Of a stretch of DNA of 64,000 bases, positions 24,005 to 32,342 are shown one piece after another. Origin of the DNA: JAFAZJ01 sp050183765 (GTDB lineage Bacteria; Pseudomonadota; Alphaproteobacteria; Reyranellales; Reyranellaceae). The first letter of the stretch is position 1, and every line of letters starts with the position of its first letter. The translations under genes were made by a program, and so were the position numbers. Where the stretch lies: NCBI GenBank assembly GCA_050183765.1, contig JBFXAZ010000016.1, positions 1-64,000 of the forward strand, read 5' to 3'. The notes beneath the pieces are model-generated. The model saw only the letters and a program-made list of their open reading frames with translations. It was not told the DNA's origin and searched no databases.

Positions 24005-25570
24005 ATGGACGGCAACGACCAGATGACCGGCGCGGAGAGCCTGGTCCGCACGCTGGTGAAGAGCGGTGTAAACGTGTCGTTCAGCAATCCCGGCACCTCG
24101 GAGATGCACTACGTCGCCGCCCTGGACCGCGTCGAGGGCATGCGCTGCGTGCTGGGACTCTTCGAGGGCGTCTGCTCCGGCGCCGCCGACGGCTACTACC
24201 GCATGGCCGACAAGCCGGCCGCGACCCTGCTGCATCTCGGGCCCGGCCTGGCGAACTCGGCGGCCAACCTGCACAACGCCAAGAAGGCCGGCTCGGGCAT
24301 CGTCAACATTGTCGGCGAGCACGCCACGCATCACATCAAGTACGACACGCCGCTGACCGCGGACATCGAGGGCATCGCCAAGCCGTTCTCGCACTGGGTG
24401 AAGACCTCGCCCAATCCCGCCCATGTCGGCAAGGACGGCGCCGCCGCGGTGCAGGCCGCGCGCACCGGCTGTGGCCAGATCGCCACCCTGATCCTGCCGG
24501 CCGACTGCGCCTGGACACCGGGCGGCGAGGTCGCCGAGCCGCTGCCGGTGCCGGCGCAGGGCAAGCCCAGCGCGGATGCGGTAAAGGCCGCCGCCAAGGC
24601 GCTGACCTCGGGCGAGCCGGCGATGCTGCTGCTGGGCGGCCGCGCATTGCGCGCGAAGGGTCTCGAGCTGGCCGGCAAGATCGCCGCCAAGACCGGCTGC
24701 AGGGTGCAGGGCTCGGGCGGCACGGCGCGCCTGTCGCGCGGCGCCGGCCGGGTGCAGATCACCCGCCTGCACTTCGTCGTCGAGCAGGCGCAGGCGATGC
24801 TCAAGGGCATGAAGCAGATGGTGCTGGTGGGCGCCAAGGAGCCGGCGGCGTTCTTCGCCTATCCCGGCAAGCCCAGCATCCTCACGCCCGAGGGCTGCAC
24901 GCTGACCAAGCTCTGCGCCGTCGAGGACGATTGCGAGGCGGCGCTTGAGGCGCTGGCGGCCGAGCTCGGCGCCACCGGCGTGGAGCCCGCCGGGGTTGCC
25001 CAGGCCAAGCGGCCGGAGAAGCCCACCGGCAAGTTCACCCTGGACGGACTGGGTCAGGCGCTGGGCGCCGTGCTGCCCGAGGGCGCGATCGTGGTCGACG
25101 AATCGGTCACCACCGGCCGCGGCTTCTTCCCGTTCAGCGTCGGCGCGCCGCCGCATGACTGGCTGAACAACATGGGTGGCTCGATCGGCTTCGGCGGGCC
25201 GGTGGCGGTCGGCGCCGCCGTGGCCTGCCCGGACCGCAAGGTCGTTTGCATGATCGGCGACGGCAGCGCGATGTACACCATCCAGTCGCTGTGGACGATG
25301 GCGCGCGACAACCTCGATGTCTGCGTCATCATCTTCGCCAACCGCTCCTATCAGATCCTCTACAGCCAGCTGTCCGATGTCGGCGCGCCCAACCCGGGCC
25401 CGCGCGCCATCGACATGCTGACCCTGGACCGCCCGACCCTGAAGTTCGTCGAGCTGGCCAAGGGCATGGGCGTCGACGGCGCCCAGGCCCACGACCTCGA
25501 GGCGCTCAACAAGCAGCTGCAATACGCCATGAGCACCAAGGGCCCGTATCTGATCGAAGTCGTCATGTGA
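24005..25570 (+). CDS. thiamine-diphosphate-dependent enzyme, acetolactate-synthase-like family
   Basis: The product is 521 residues with the three domains of the family. The N-terminal Pyr domain has SFSNPGTSEMHYVAAL and LFEGVCSGAADGYYRM with the catalytic glutamate. The C-terminal PP domain has the GDGSAMYT...FANRSY cofactor motif. It differs from biosynthetic acetolactate synthase and is usually annotated only as 'acetolactate synthase large subunit' in these bacteria. Decarboxylation of a 2-oxo acid is likely but the substrate is unknown. No small subunit is adjacent. The ribosome site is AAGGGAGAG. A strong terminator follows. Confidence 0.85.
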   Translation: MDGNDQMTGAESLVRTLVKSGVNVSFSNPGTSEMHYVAALDRVEGMRCVLGLFEGVCSGAADGYYRMADKPAATLLHLGPGLANSAANLHNAKKAGSGIVNIVGEHATHHIKYDTPLTADIEGIAKPFSHWVKTSPNPAHVGKDGAAAVQAARTGCGQIATLILPADCAWTPGGEVAEPLPVPAQGKPSADAVKAAAKALTSGEPAMLLLGGRALRAKGLELAGKIAAKTGCRVQGSGGTARLSRGAGRVQITRLHFVVEQAQAMLKGMKQMVLVGAKEPAAFFAYPGKPSILTPEGCTLTKLCAVEDDCEAALEALAAELGATGVEPAGVAQAKRPEKPTGKFTLDGLGQALGAVLPEGAIVVDESVTTGRGFFPFSVGAPPHDWLNNMGGSIGFGGPVAVGAAVACPDRKVVCMIGDGSAMYTIQSLWTMARDNLDVCVIIFANRSYQILYSQLSDVGAPNPGPRAIDMLTLDRPTLKFVELAKGMGVDGAQAHDLEALNKQLQYAMSTKGPYLIEVVM

Positions 25571-25604
25571 CGCTTCGCTTTCGGGAGGTTTTTCAACAGG
25601 TTAC

Positions 25605-25636
25605 AGGGGCCGGCGGATGCCGGCCCCTTTGTTTTT
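25605..25636 (+). terminator. intrinsic terminator after the TPP enzyme gene
   Basis: The 9-bp stem GGGGCCGGC (25606-25614) / GCCGGCCCC (25619-25627) with a GGAT loop is followed by TTTGTTTTT. It begins 35 nt after the stop codon. Confidence 0.92.
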
Positions 25637-25680
25637 CAAGCGACCTTCCGCAGCCGGGCCGCGCTTCGTATATTGGCGCC

Positions 25681-26613
25681 ATGTCCGAATCCTCGTCCGA
25701 TCGAAGTCCCGGCGCTGCCGGCGACGGCGGTCCATTACGCCGCGCCTGGCGCCGGCTGCGTCGCCGCGACCGCGGCGAGGAAATCCGCGAAGCCATCCAG
25801 GAAATCTTCGAGGAGTCGCCCGAGCTGCGCGACGCGCCGGCCGACGAGCCGGCGCTGGGCAACGAGGAGCGCGCGCTCTTCACCAACATCCTGCGGCTGC
25901 GCGGTCGCACCGTGTCCGATGTCATGGTGCCGCGCGCCGACATCCTGGCGGTTCCCGTCGAGACCTCGCTGGAGGAGACGGTGAAGCTGATGCAGCGCGA
26001 GGCGCATTCGCGCTATCCGGTCTATCGCGAGTCGCTCGACGACACGATCGGCATGGTCCACATGAAGGACGTCATGCCGTACTGGGGGTCGGGCCGGAAG
26101 TTCCACCTGCGCGACGTGCTGCGCCGCGTGATCTTCGCCGCACCCACCCTGCCGGTGCTCGACCTGCTGCTCGACATGCGCCGCCAGCGCGTCCACATGG
26201 CGCTGGTGGTCGACGAGTTCGGCGGCACCGACGGCCTGGTCACCATCGAGGACCTCGTCGAGGAGATCGTCGGCGAGATCGAGGACGAGCACGACGTCCA
26301 GACCATGGACAAGCCGGTGCCCAAGGGCGACGGCGTCTTCGAGGCCACCGGCCGGACCACCATCGAGGCCTTCGAGGAGGCCCTGGGCCCGGTGCTGAGC
26401 GACGAGGAGCGCGGCGAGGTCGACACCCTGGGCGGCCTGATCTTCAGCCTGGCGGGTCGGATCCCGCTGCGCGGCGAGATCGTGCGCCATCCCAACGGGC
26501 TGGAGTTCGAGATCCTCGATGTCGATCCGCGGCGCATCCGGCGTCTGCGCGTCCGGCACCGGTCGCCACCCGACGGTCCGCCGAGCGCGGATCGCGGCAA
26601 CGAATCCGGCTGA
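25681..26613 (+). CDS. HlyC/CorC-type CBS-domain protein without membrane domain
   Basis: The product is 310 residues. Two CBS domains follow the family signature RGRTVSDVMVPRADILAVPVE (about residues 76-96); the second holds MALVVDEFGGTDGLVTIEDLVEEIVGEIEDEHD. A C-terminal CorC/HlyC domain follows. It lacks the DUF21 membrane part, as E. coli CorC (YbeX) does. A role in divalent-cation handling or ribosome/envelope stress is suggested for the family. In many alpha-proteobacteria it sits between ybeY and lnt. Here lnt is about 27 kb away and the next gene is a DnaJ homologue. Confidence 0.9.
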   Translation: MSESSSDRSPGAAGDGGPLRRAWRRLRRRDRGEEIREAIQEIFEESPELRDAPADEPALGNEERALFTNILRLRGRTVSDVMVPRADILAVPVETSLEETVKLMQREAHSRYPVYRESLDDTIGMVHMKDVMPYWGSGRKFHLRDVLRRVIFAAPTLPVLDLLLDMRRQRVHMALVVDEFGGTDGLVTIEDLVEEIVGEIEDEHDVQTMDKPVPKGDGVFEATGRTTIEAFEEALGPVLSDEERGEVDTLGGLIFSLAGRIPLRGEIVRHPNGLEFEILDVDPRRIRRLRVRHRSPPDGPPSADRGNESG

Positions 26614-26672
26614 TCAGCGTTGCGTGCGGCCGCCCATTGCACGGGCGGATCGCGGACAACATATTCGTTGCG

Positions 26673-27599
26673 ATGAAAGACCCTTATACCGTGCTGGGCG
26701 TGGCCAAGACGGCGTCGGCGGACGAGATCCGCAAGGCGTATCGGCGGCTGGCCAAGCAGAACCACCCCGACCTGCATCCCGGCGACAAGGATGCGGAAGC
26801 GCGCTTCAAGGACATCTCGGCGGCGCATTCGCTGCTGTCGGATGCCGAGCAGCGCAAGCGCTACGATTCCGGCGAGATCGACGCCAGCGGCCAGGAGAAG
26901 CCGCGCGGCTTCTACCGCGACTACGCCGGCCAGGCCGGCGGCCGCAAATACGATCGCGGCTTCAATCCGGAGGACATGCAGGGTTTCGGCGACGTGTTCT
27001 CCGACCTGTTCGGACGCGGCGGCGGCTTCGGCACCGGCATGGGCGGGATGGGTGGTCGCGGCGGCACGATGGCCTTCGCGCTGTCGGTGCCCTTCCTGGT
27101 CGCCGCGCGCGGCGGCAAGCAGTCCGTCCAGTTGCCCGACGGACGCAAGCTCGAGATCGCCATCCCCGAAGGCGCCGAGGACGGCGAGACGCTGCTGCTC
27201 AGGGGCCAAGGCATGCCCGGTGCCGATGGCACGCCGGCGGGCGATGCGCTCGTCGAGATCGACGTGCAGCCGCACGGCGTCTTCAAGCGCGACGGCCATG
27301 ATGTGCGCATCGACCTGCCGATCACTTTGAACGAGGCGGTGCTGGGCGGCTCCGTGCGCACGCCCACCATTGGCGGGCCGGTGATGCTCAAGATCACGCC
27401 CGGCTCCAACACCGGCAAGGTGATGCGCCTGCGCGGCCGCGGCCTGCTCGATCGCAGGACCGGCAAGCGCGGCGATCAGCTCGTGACCTTGCAGGTGCAG
27501 TTGCCCGATCAGCCCGACGAGAAGCTCAAGGCGTTCCTGCAGGATTGGGAGGCCGGCAAAGGCCACGACCCACGCCGCCACCTGGAGGCGCTGACATGA
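26673..27599 (+). CDS. cbpA: CbpA-like DnaJ-domain co-chaperone
   Basis: The product is 308 residues. An N-terminal J domain has the HPD triad at residues 31-33. A Gly/Phe-rich linker (GRGGGFGTGMGGMGGRGG) and two C-terminal substrate-binding domains (VQLPDGRKLEIAIPEGAEDGETLLLRG...) follow. There is no CxxCxGxG zinc finger, so it is class II (CbpA/DnaJ C-terminal type), which stimulates DnaK. Its stop overlaps the next start in an ATGA. That partner is a CbpM-like protein, supporting the CbpA assignment. Confidence 0.92.
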   Translation: MKDPYTVLGVAKTASADEIRKAYRRLAKQNHPDLHPGDKDAEARFKDISAAHSLLSDAEQRKRYDSGEIDASGQEKPRGFYRDYAGQAGGRKYDRGFNPEDMQGFGDVFSDLFGRGGGFGTGMGGMGGRGGTMAFALSVPFLVAARGGKQSVQLPDGRKLEIAIPEGAEDGETLLLRGQGMPGADGTPAGDALVEIDVQPHGVFKRDGHDVRIDLPITLNEAVLGGSVRTPTIGGPVMLKITPGSNTGKVMRLRGRGLLDRRTGKRGDQLVTLQVQLPDQPDEKLKAFLQDWEAGKGHDPRRHLEALT

Positions 27600-27925
27600 C
27601 GACGCTCGAGGAGCTTCTGCGCCTGCACGCCGCGCTGACGCCGGCGCGCGTCGAACGCTGGATCGCAATCGGCCTGCTGCGGCCGGAAGGCGACGACGAT
27701 CCGCCGCGCTTCGCCGCCATCGATGTCGCTCGCGTACGGCTGCTGATCGAATTGCGCGAGGACCTGGCGATCGACGATCAGGCGCTGGAAACGGTCGTGC
27801 CGCTGCTCGACCAGGTCCATACGCTGCGCCACCGCCTGGCGCGTTTGGCCGATGCCATCGCGCGCCAGCCGGACGATGTGCGCCGTGGGATCGCCGCGGC
27901 GCTGATCGCCCAGGAACCGCGTTAG
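27596..27925 (+). CDS. CbpM-like chaperone modulator
   Basis: The product is 109 residues, helical and acidic, with the MerR-like start TTLEELLRLHAALTPARVERWIAIGLLRPEG and a C-terminal coiled stretch (VVPLLDQVHTLRHRLARLADAIAR). Its size and its four-base ATGA overlap with the CbpA-like gene match CbpM, which binds the J domain of CbpA and inhibits it. Sequence similarity is weak, so the assignment rests mainly on context. It converges on metK with a 1-nt gap. Confidence 0.75.
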   Translation: MTTLEELLRLHAALTPARVERWIAIGLLRPEGDDDPPRFAAIDVARVRLLIELREDLAIDDQALETVVPLLDQVHTLRHRLARLADAIARQPDDVRRGIAAALIAQEPR

Positions 27926-27926
27926 A

Positions 27927-29213
27927 TCACTTCTCGCCGAAGGCGCCCTTCAGCTCCTTCACCAGGTCGGTGCGCTCCCAGGAGAAGCCGCCGTCTTTCT
28001 CCGGCTTGCGGCCGAAATGGCCGTAGGCCGCGGTGCGCTGGTAGATCGGCTTGTTGAGCTGCAGGCCGCGCCGGATGTTGGTCGGGCGCAGCGGGAAGAC
28101 GTCGGCGAGGATCTTCTCCAGCTTGCGTTCGTCGACCTTGCCGGTGCCCTGGGTGTCGACATAGAGCGACATCGGATCGGCGACGCCGATGGCATAGGCG
28201 ACCTGGATCAGGCAGCGATCGGCGAGGCCCGCAGCGACCACGTTCTTGGCGAGATAGCGCGCGGCGTAGGCGGCCGAGCGGTCGACCTTGGTCGGGTCCT
28301 TGCCCGAGAAGGCGCCGCCGCCGTGCGGCGCGTAGCCGCCATAGGTGTCGACGATGATCTTGCGGCCGGTCAGTCCGCAATCGCCGTCGGGACCGCCGAC
28401 GACGAAATTGCCGGTGGGATTGACGAAGAAGTCAGAGTCCTTCTTCGGCATCCAGCCCTCGGGCAGCGACTTGGTCACGTGCCCGCGGATCATCTCCTTG
28501 ATCATGCCGGAGTTGTACTTCTTGCCCCTGCCGTTGGCCTCGCGGTGCTGCGTGGAGACCACGACCTTGGCCGCGCCCACCGCCTTGCCGCCGGCGTAGC
28601 GTACGGTCACCTGGCTCTTGGCGTCGGGCTGCAGGTCGGGCAGCTCGCCCGAGCGGCGCGCCTCGCTCAGCACCTGCAGGATCTTGTGCGAGAAGTAGAT
28701 CGGCGCCGGCATGAACGAGCCCTTCTCGTAGGCCTCGCTGTCGCGGCAGGCGAAGCCGAACATCAGGCCCTGGTCGCCCGCGCCTTCCTGCTCGCCGAGA
28801 TTGCCGCCCTTCTTCTTGGCGTCGACGCCCATGGCGATGTCGGGCGACTGGCCGTGCAGCAGCACCTCGACATCGGCGCCGTGGAAGGAGAAGCCGTCCT
28901 GGTCGTAGCCGATGTCGCGCACCACGTTACGCGCGATCTCGCTCAGCGCCTCGCGGTTGACCACGGTGTGGCCGCCATACTTGCGCATGAAGGGCTGCGC
29001 CGCGCGGCCCTCGCCAGCGATGACGATCTTGTTGGTGGTGGCGAGCGTCTCGCAGCCCAGGCGCGTGTTGGCGTGGCTGTCGTCGGCGACACCGAGCTTC
29101 ACGTCGTTGGCGATGAAGGCATCGAGGATGGCGTCGGAAATCTGGTCGCAGACCTTGTCGGGATGTCCCTCGGAGACCGATTCGCTGGTGAAGATGTAGT
29201 CCTGAAGCGCCAC
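27927..29213 (-). CDS. metK: S-adenosylmethionine synthetase
   Basis: The product is 428 residues and makes SAM from methionine and ATP. Motifs are FTSESVSEGHPDKVCDQISDA at the N-terminus, GAGDQGLMFGFA (ATP loop) and GGGAFSGKDPTKVDRSAAYAARY. It is about 45 residues longer than the E. coli enzyme, with extra sequence around IKEMIRGHVTKSLPEGWMPKKDSD, as in other alpha-proteobacteria. An AAGGAG ribosome site is present. The leader contains stem-loops but I do not recognise a SAM riboswitch in it. Confidence 0.97.
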   Translation of the reverse strand: MALQDYIFTSESVSEGHPDKVCDQISDAILDAFIANDVKLGVADDSHANTRLGCETLATTNKIVIAGEGRAAQPFMRKYGGHTVVNREALSEIARNVVRDIGYDQDGFSFHGADVEVLLHGQSPDIAMGVDAKKKGGNLGEQEGAGDQGLMFGFACRDSEAYEKGSFMPAPIYFSHKILQVLSEARRSGELPDLQPDAKSQVTVRYAGGKAVGAAKVVVSTQHREANGRGKKYNSGMIKEMIRGHVTKSLPEGWMPKKDSDFFVNPTGNFVVGGPDGDCGLTGRKIIVDTYGGYAPHGGGAFSGKDPTKVDRSAAYAARYLAKNVVAAGLADRCLIQVAYAIGVADPMSLYVDTQGTGKVDERKLEKILADVFPLRPTNIRRGLQLNKPIYQRTAAYGHFGRKPEKDGGFSWERTDLVKELKGAFGEK

Positions 29214-29261
29214 GGCAGGGCTCTCCTTGTGTTCTTCATTCTGGACCGGGATCGAGCCGGA

Positions 29262-29278
29262 CCCGTGGAGGACACGGG
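29262..29278 (-). promoter_or_regulatory. stem-loop in the metK leader
   Basis: CCCGTG (29262-29267) pairs with CACGGG (29273-29278) around a 5-nt loop, about 50 nt upstream of the metK start. Its role is unknown; it could be part of an attenuator or just stabilise the leader. Confidence 0.3.
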
Positions 29279-29340
29279 GCGCGCCGTCGACCGCTTAGCC
29301 ATTTTTATCGTGGTGGCAAGGGGCCCGAAATCCGTCCACG

Positions 29341-29371
29341 GCCGATCAGCCCGCGTTCGCGGGCGATCGGC
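29341..29371 (-). promoter_or_regulatory. strong stem-loop upstream of metK
   Basis: The arms GCCGATC and GATCGGC enclose a second perfect stem GCCCGC/GCGGGC, with a single bulged base, closing on a 4-nt loop. Thirteen base pairs make it very stable. It has no U-tract. It lies between the small membrane gene and metK, both on the minus strand. Confidence 0.5.
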
Positions 29372-29384
29372 GGCCATACAAAGA

Positions 29385-29398
29385 CGGAGAAGTCTCCG
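29385..29398 (-). terminator. possible short terminator after the small membrane gene
   Basis: CGGAGA and TCTCCG form a dyad separated by 2 nt. On the minus strand the 5-bp stem with a 4-nt loop is followed by TCTTTGT. It is weak, but it lies 35 nt after the preceding stop codon. Confidence 0.3.
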
Positions 29399-29432
29399 GA
29401 AATCAAGCACCTTGCCGGTAACCCGGCGAGGC

Positions 29433-29651
29433 CTATTTGCCGGCGGAATTCGGCTTTGGCTGGAGCGAGGCGGGCAGGATCAGGCTCAGGACCACGGCGA
29501 TCACGACCCAGGTTGCGAGGAAGGCCAGGGTCTCGAGCGCGAAGCTGTGGAACTTGTAGAACAGCTCGGCGATCACGAACGCGGCGACGAGGGAAACGCC
29601 TTCGACGGCCACCAGGCCGCGCCAGTGCATGAACTTGATCAGCGAAAACAC
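29433..29651 (-). CDS. small two-helix membrane protein
   Basis: The product is 72 residues. Two hydrophobic helices (about residues 12-30 and 38-60) are joined by FYKFHSFALE, and the tail is short and polar (QPKPNSAGK). I do not recognise a family. The chosen ATG at 29651 follows a GAGGGA ribosome site. It lies upstream of metK on the same strand but is separated by structured DNA. Confidence 0.65.
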   Translation of the reverse strand: MFSLIKFMHWRGLVAVEGVSLVAAFVIAELFYKFHSFALETLAFLATWVVIAVVLSLILPASLQPKPNSAGK

Positions 29652-29681
29652 GACATTCCTCCCTCATCGACTACGTCCAGC

Positions 29682-30632
29682 CTAGCTTGCACTGGATCTG
29701 CGCTCAACGGTCGCCCGAGCCCGCACGCGCTCGCGATGCACGATGTAGAGGCCGGCGCCCACCAGCAGCGCCATGCCGGACCAGGTCAGGGGGTCAGGTA
29801 CATGACCCCACACAGCCCAGCCGATGATCACCGCCCAGACCAGGCCGCTGTAGCGGAAAGCGCCGATCACCGAGGCTTCGCCGGCACGCATGGCCATCAC
29901 CACGCACTGATAGCCGATGGCGAGGAACAGCGAGGCGGCACCCAGGTATGCCCATTGTCGCCAGCCCATCGGCTGCCACGCGTCGATCAGCGCCATGGCG
30001 CAGCCGAACAGGCCGACCGACAGCGCATTGGCGAAGGTGATGACGATCGACGGTATGCCGCCCGGAATGCGTCGCGTATAGACGTCGCGGAAGGCGTGCA
30101 CGCCGGTGGCGCCGAACGCCAGCAGGGCCCACCAGTTCAGGCCCTCGGGCGAGGGCCGCACGATCAGCATCACGCCCAAGAAGCCCGCCGCCACCGCGCT
30201 CCAGCGGCGCCAGCCGACGCTCTCGCGCAGCCACAGCACGGCCATCAAGGTGATGAAGATCGGCGTCGACATGTTGATCGCCGTCGCCGTGGCGATGGGC
30301 AGGGCGAAGAGCGCCCAGATGTAGGTGAAGGTGCCGACGACATCGAGCACGCAGCGGCCCAGCAGATGTGGCTCGAGCAGCCAGCGCAACTCGCGGACCG
30401 GCGTGCTCGCCAGCATCACCACGCCGATCCACAGCGAGGCCATCAGGCCGCGCAGGCCGATCACCTGGCTCGCCGGCAGGCTCTCGCCGACGATCTTGAT
30501 CAGCATGTCGTTGACGATGAACACCGACATCGCCGACGACATCAGCGCGATGCCGCGCCTGTTGGCCGCCAGCAGCGATGTTTCGCTTGCCCCGGCCGGC
30601 GCGGCGTGCCGCGCGATCCCCTCCCCTGGCAT
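29682..30632 (-). CDS. DMT superfamily (EamA) transporter
   Basis: The product is 316 residues with ten hydrophobic segments. The two EamA repeats are seen in ALMSSAMSVFIVNDMLIKIVGE, GTFTYIWALFALPIATATAINMSTPIFITL and YQCVVMAMRAGEASVIGAFRYSGLVWAVIIGW. The last of these is characteristic of the RhaT/S-adenosylmethionine-uptake-like branch. Its proximity to metK is intriguing but does not prove a SAM-related substrate. A later Met start within the first 30 residues is possible. Confidence 0.88.
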   Translation of the reverse strand: MPGEGIARHAAPAGASETSLLAANRRGIALMSSAMSVFIVNDMLIKIVGESLPASQVIGLRGLMASLWIGVVMLASTPVRELRWLLEPHLLGRCVLDVVGTFTYIWALFALPIATATAINMSTPIFITLMAVLWLRESVGWRRWSAVAAGFLGVMLIVRPSPEGLNWWALLAFGATGVHAFRDVYTRRIPGGIPSIVITFANALSVGLFGCAMALIDAWQPMGWRQWAYLGAASLFLAIGYQCVVMAMRAGEASVIGAFRYSGLVWAVIIGWAVWGHVPDPLTWSGMALLVGAGLYIVHRERVRARATVERRSSAS

Positions 30633-30680
30633 CGCGCGACCATAGCCGAATCGAGCGGACGTGGCGATGCGCCGGAACCG

Positions 30681-31331
30681 TCAGTTGGTGTTGTACTCGG
30701 CTTCCTGCTCTTCGCTCTGGGAGTAGTTCTCGAAATCGGAGTTGGCCCGCACACGGTTGAGCGTCGCGGGCGCGACCGCTCCGACACGCGGCAGCCGAAC
30801 CACGCCGATGGGGGCCGAGACCGCGATGGGCGCCGGATCGAGATCCGCCGCCCCCGTCGGGCTGTGGCGGTGCGTCTGCGACAGGAGATAGTTCATCGCG
30901 CCTGTCGCATTCGATCTCGCGCTGGCGTTGATGGCGAGCGCCTTGCGGTCGGAGGCAAGCAGCCGTTCCTGGTCTCCACCGGTGCGAACGACATATGTCT
31001 TGCCGCCGAACATGAACTCGTAGGCGGGATACGCCTTGTCGGTGTTCCCATGATCGAACTGGATCGTCTGACCGAGGAAGAACACGACCTGGGACGAGGA
31101 CAGCGAGGCGTTGGTCGACGTCGCCAGCGAGGCCGCGGTGGGCGGACCGCGATGGAACAGGCCGCCCAGGCCGCTGCCCAGGCGCCCCGAGGAGGCGGCG
31201 CGCCAGAAGGCACCGCGGCTCTCGTCCTGGCCGGGCGATACCCGCGACGTCGAGGCGACGACCTCGAGAACTTCCTGCTTGATGATCGGGTTGTTGATGT
31301 TGTCCTGCTGGAACTGGAAGCTGACGCTCAT
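30681..31331 (-). CDS. hypothetical protein divergent from a LysR regulator
   Basis: The product is 216 residues, soluble, rich in Ser, Ala and Asn, starting SVSFQFQQDNINNPIIKQEVLE. No signal peptide or membrane helix is evident. Central segments such as SSSQVVFFLGQTIQFDHGN and AYEFMFGGKTYVVRTGGDQERLLA suggest beta structure. The acidic tail is EEQEAEYNTN. I do not recognise the family. The start at 31331 was chosen because the 23 upstream codons run through the operator region and lack a ribosome site, while GGAG precedes this ATG. It is probably regulated by the divergent LysR gene. Confidence 0.65.
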   Translation of the reverse strand: MSVSFQFQQDNINNPIIKQEVLEVVASTSRVSPGQDESRGAFWRAASSGRLGSGLGGLFHRGPPTAASLATSTNASLSSSQVVFFLGQTIQFDHGNTDKAYPAYEFMFGGKTYVVRTGGDQERLLASDRKALAINASARSNATGAMNYLLSQTHRHSPTGAADLDPAPIAVSAPIGVVRLPRVGAVAPATLNRVRANSDFENYSQSEEQEAEYNTN

Positions 31332-31385
31332 GGACCGGTTCTCCGTGGGGCTCGATGACGGAGACCCATGTGAAGCAACGTGACT

Positions 31386-31400
31386 TTGCCCGCGAGGCAA
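31386..31400 (+). promoter_or_regulatory. LysR-type operator, distal
   Basis: TTGCC-N5-GGCAA is a perfect dyad and contains a T-N11-A core, the LysR-family binding pattern. It lies 46 nt before the LysR start and 55 nt before the divergent gene start. Confidence 0.5.
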
Positions 31401-31417
31401 CGGCGGCTAAGGTCCCG

Positions 31418-31433
31418 TTAGCCAAAAGGCAAA
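31418..31433 (+). promoter_or_regulatory. LysR-type operator, proximal
   Basis: TTaGCC-AAAA-GGCaAA is a second dyad with a T-N11-A core and shares the GCC/GGC half-sites of the first. The centres of the two are about 32 nt apart, three helical turns, so a tetramer could bind the same face. Confidence 0.45.
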
Positions 31434-31445
31434 CTCGGCGAGGCG

Positions 31446-32324
31446 ATGGAAACCCAGCAGATCCGCTATTTCCTCGCCGCCTGCGAGACGCTGAACTTCT
31501 CGCGCGCCGCCGAGCGCTGCGATGTCTCGGTGCCGACGCTCACCAAGGCGATCCACAAGCTCGAGGAGGATCTCAAGGGGCAGCTGTTCCGTCGCGAGCG
31601 CAACCTGACCCATCTCACCGATCTGGGCCGCCTGATGCAGCAGCATTTCACGACGGCGCAGAACGCCTTGGAGGCGGCCCGCGGCGACGCGCAGAAATAC
31701 GCCAGCCTGACTCAGGGCCGCCTCAAGATCGGCGTGTTCAGCACGATGCCGGCGGAGCCCTTGGCCGCGTATCTGCGGATCCTGTCGGCGGCGGCGCCGG
31801 AGCTTGAGCTGACGCTATGGGAAACGCCCTGCGAGGAGCTGGGCGACGCCTTGCTGGCGAGCGAGATCGACATCGCGATCATGAGCCTGGCGGATTACGA
31901 GGAGCGCCTGCGCGCCATCCCGCTGTTCCGCGAGGCCTACTTCGTCGCCGCGCCGTCCGGACACCGCTTCGAGGCGATGAACGCCGTGCCGCTGCGCGAG
32001 ATCGACGGCGAGAACTACATCAAGCGGCTGCATTGCGAATTCCCGTCCAACTTCCGCCGGCTGGGCATCCCGCTGCCCTATAGCGGCGTGAAGGTCCGAT
32101 ACGTGACCGAGCGGGAGGACTGGGTGCAGAACATGGTGCGCGCCGGGCTGGGCATCACGCTGATGCCGCAGCACCTGCCGATTCTCGACGGCCTGGTCAC
32201 GCGCCGCGTCATCGAGCCCGAGGTCTACCGCCAGATCAGCCTGGTGACGGTCGCCGGCCGACCGCACAGCCGGCCGGTCGAGGCCGCGGTGAAGGCGGCC
32301 CGCCGGACGCCCTGGCCGGACTGA
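31446..32324 (+). CDS. LysR family transcriptional regulator
   Basis: The product is 292 residues. The N-terminal winged helix-turn-helix reads METQQIRYFLAACETLNFSRAAERCDVSVPTLTKAIHKLEEDL, and a periplasmic-binding-protein-like effector domain starts near residue 90 (GRLKIGVFSTMPAEPLAAYL). The inducer is unknown. Two T-N11-A dyads in the 114-nt divergent spacer suggest autoregulation and control of the hypothetical gene at 30681-31331. The start at 31446 gives the canonical N-terminus. Confidence 0.92.
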   Translation: METQQIRYFLAACETLNFSRAAERCDVSVPTLTKAIHKLEEDLKGQLFRRERNLTHLTDLGRLMQQHFTTAQNALEAARGDAQKYASLTQGRLKIGVFSTMPAEPLAAYLRILSAAAPELELTLWETPCEELGDALLASEIDIAIMSLADYEERLRAIPLFREAYFVAAPSGHRFEAMNAVPLREIDGENYIKRLHCEFPSNFRRLGIPLPYSGVKVRYVTEREDWVQNMVRAGLGITLMPQHLPILDGLVTRRVIEPEVYRQISLVTVAGRPHSRPVEAAVKAARRTPWPD

Positions 32325-32342
32325 TGCCCGTCGCGGCGCGGG

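Noticed and set aside
29214..29340. SAM-II or SAM/SAH riboswitch upstream of metK
   Set aside because: I could not find the conserved cores by eye; only generic stems are visible. A covariance search would decide.
28017..31358. 1113-codon plus-strand frame over metK and the DMT gene
   Set aside because: It lacks any recognisable domain, is antisense to MetK and a DMT permease with clear motifs, and is rich in His/Arg/Ala as expected for a shadow.
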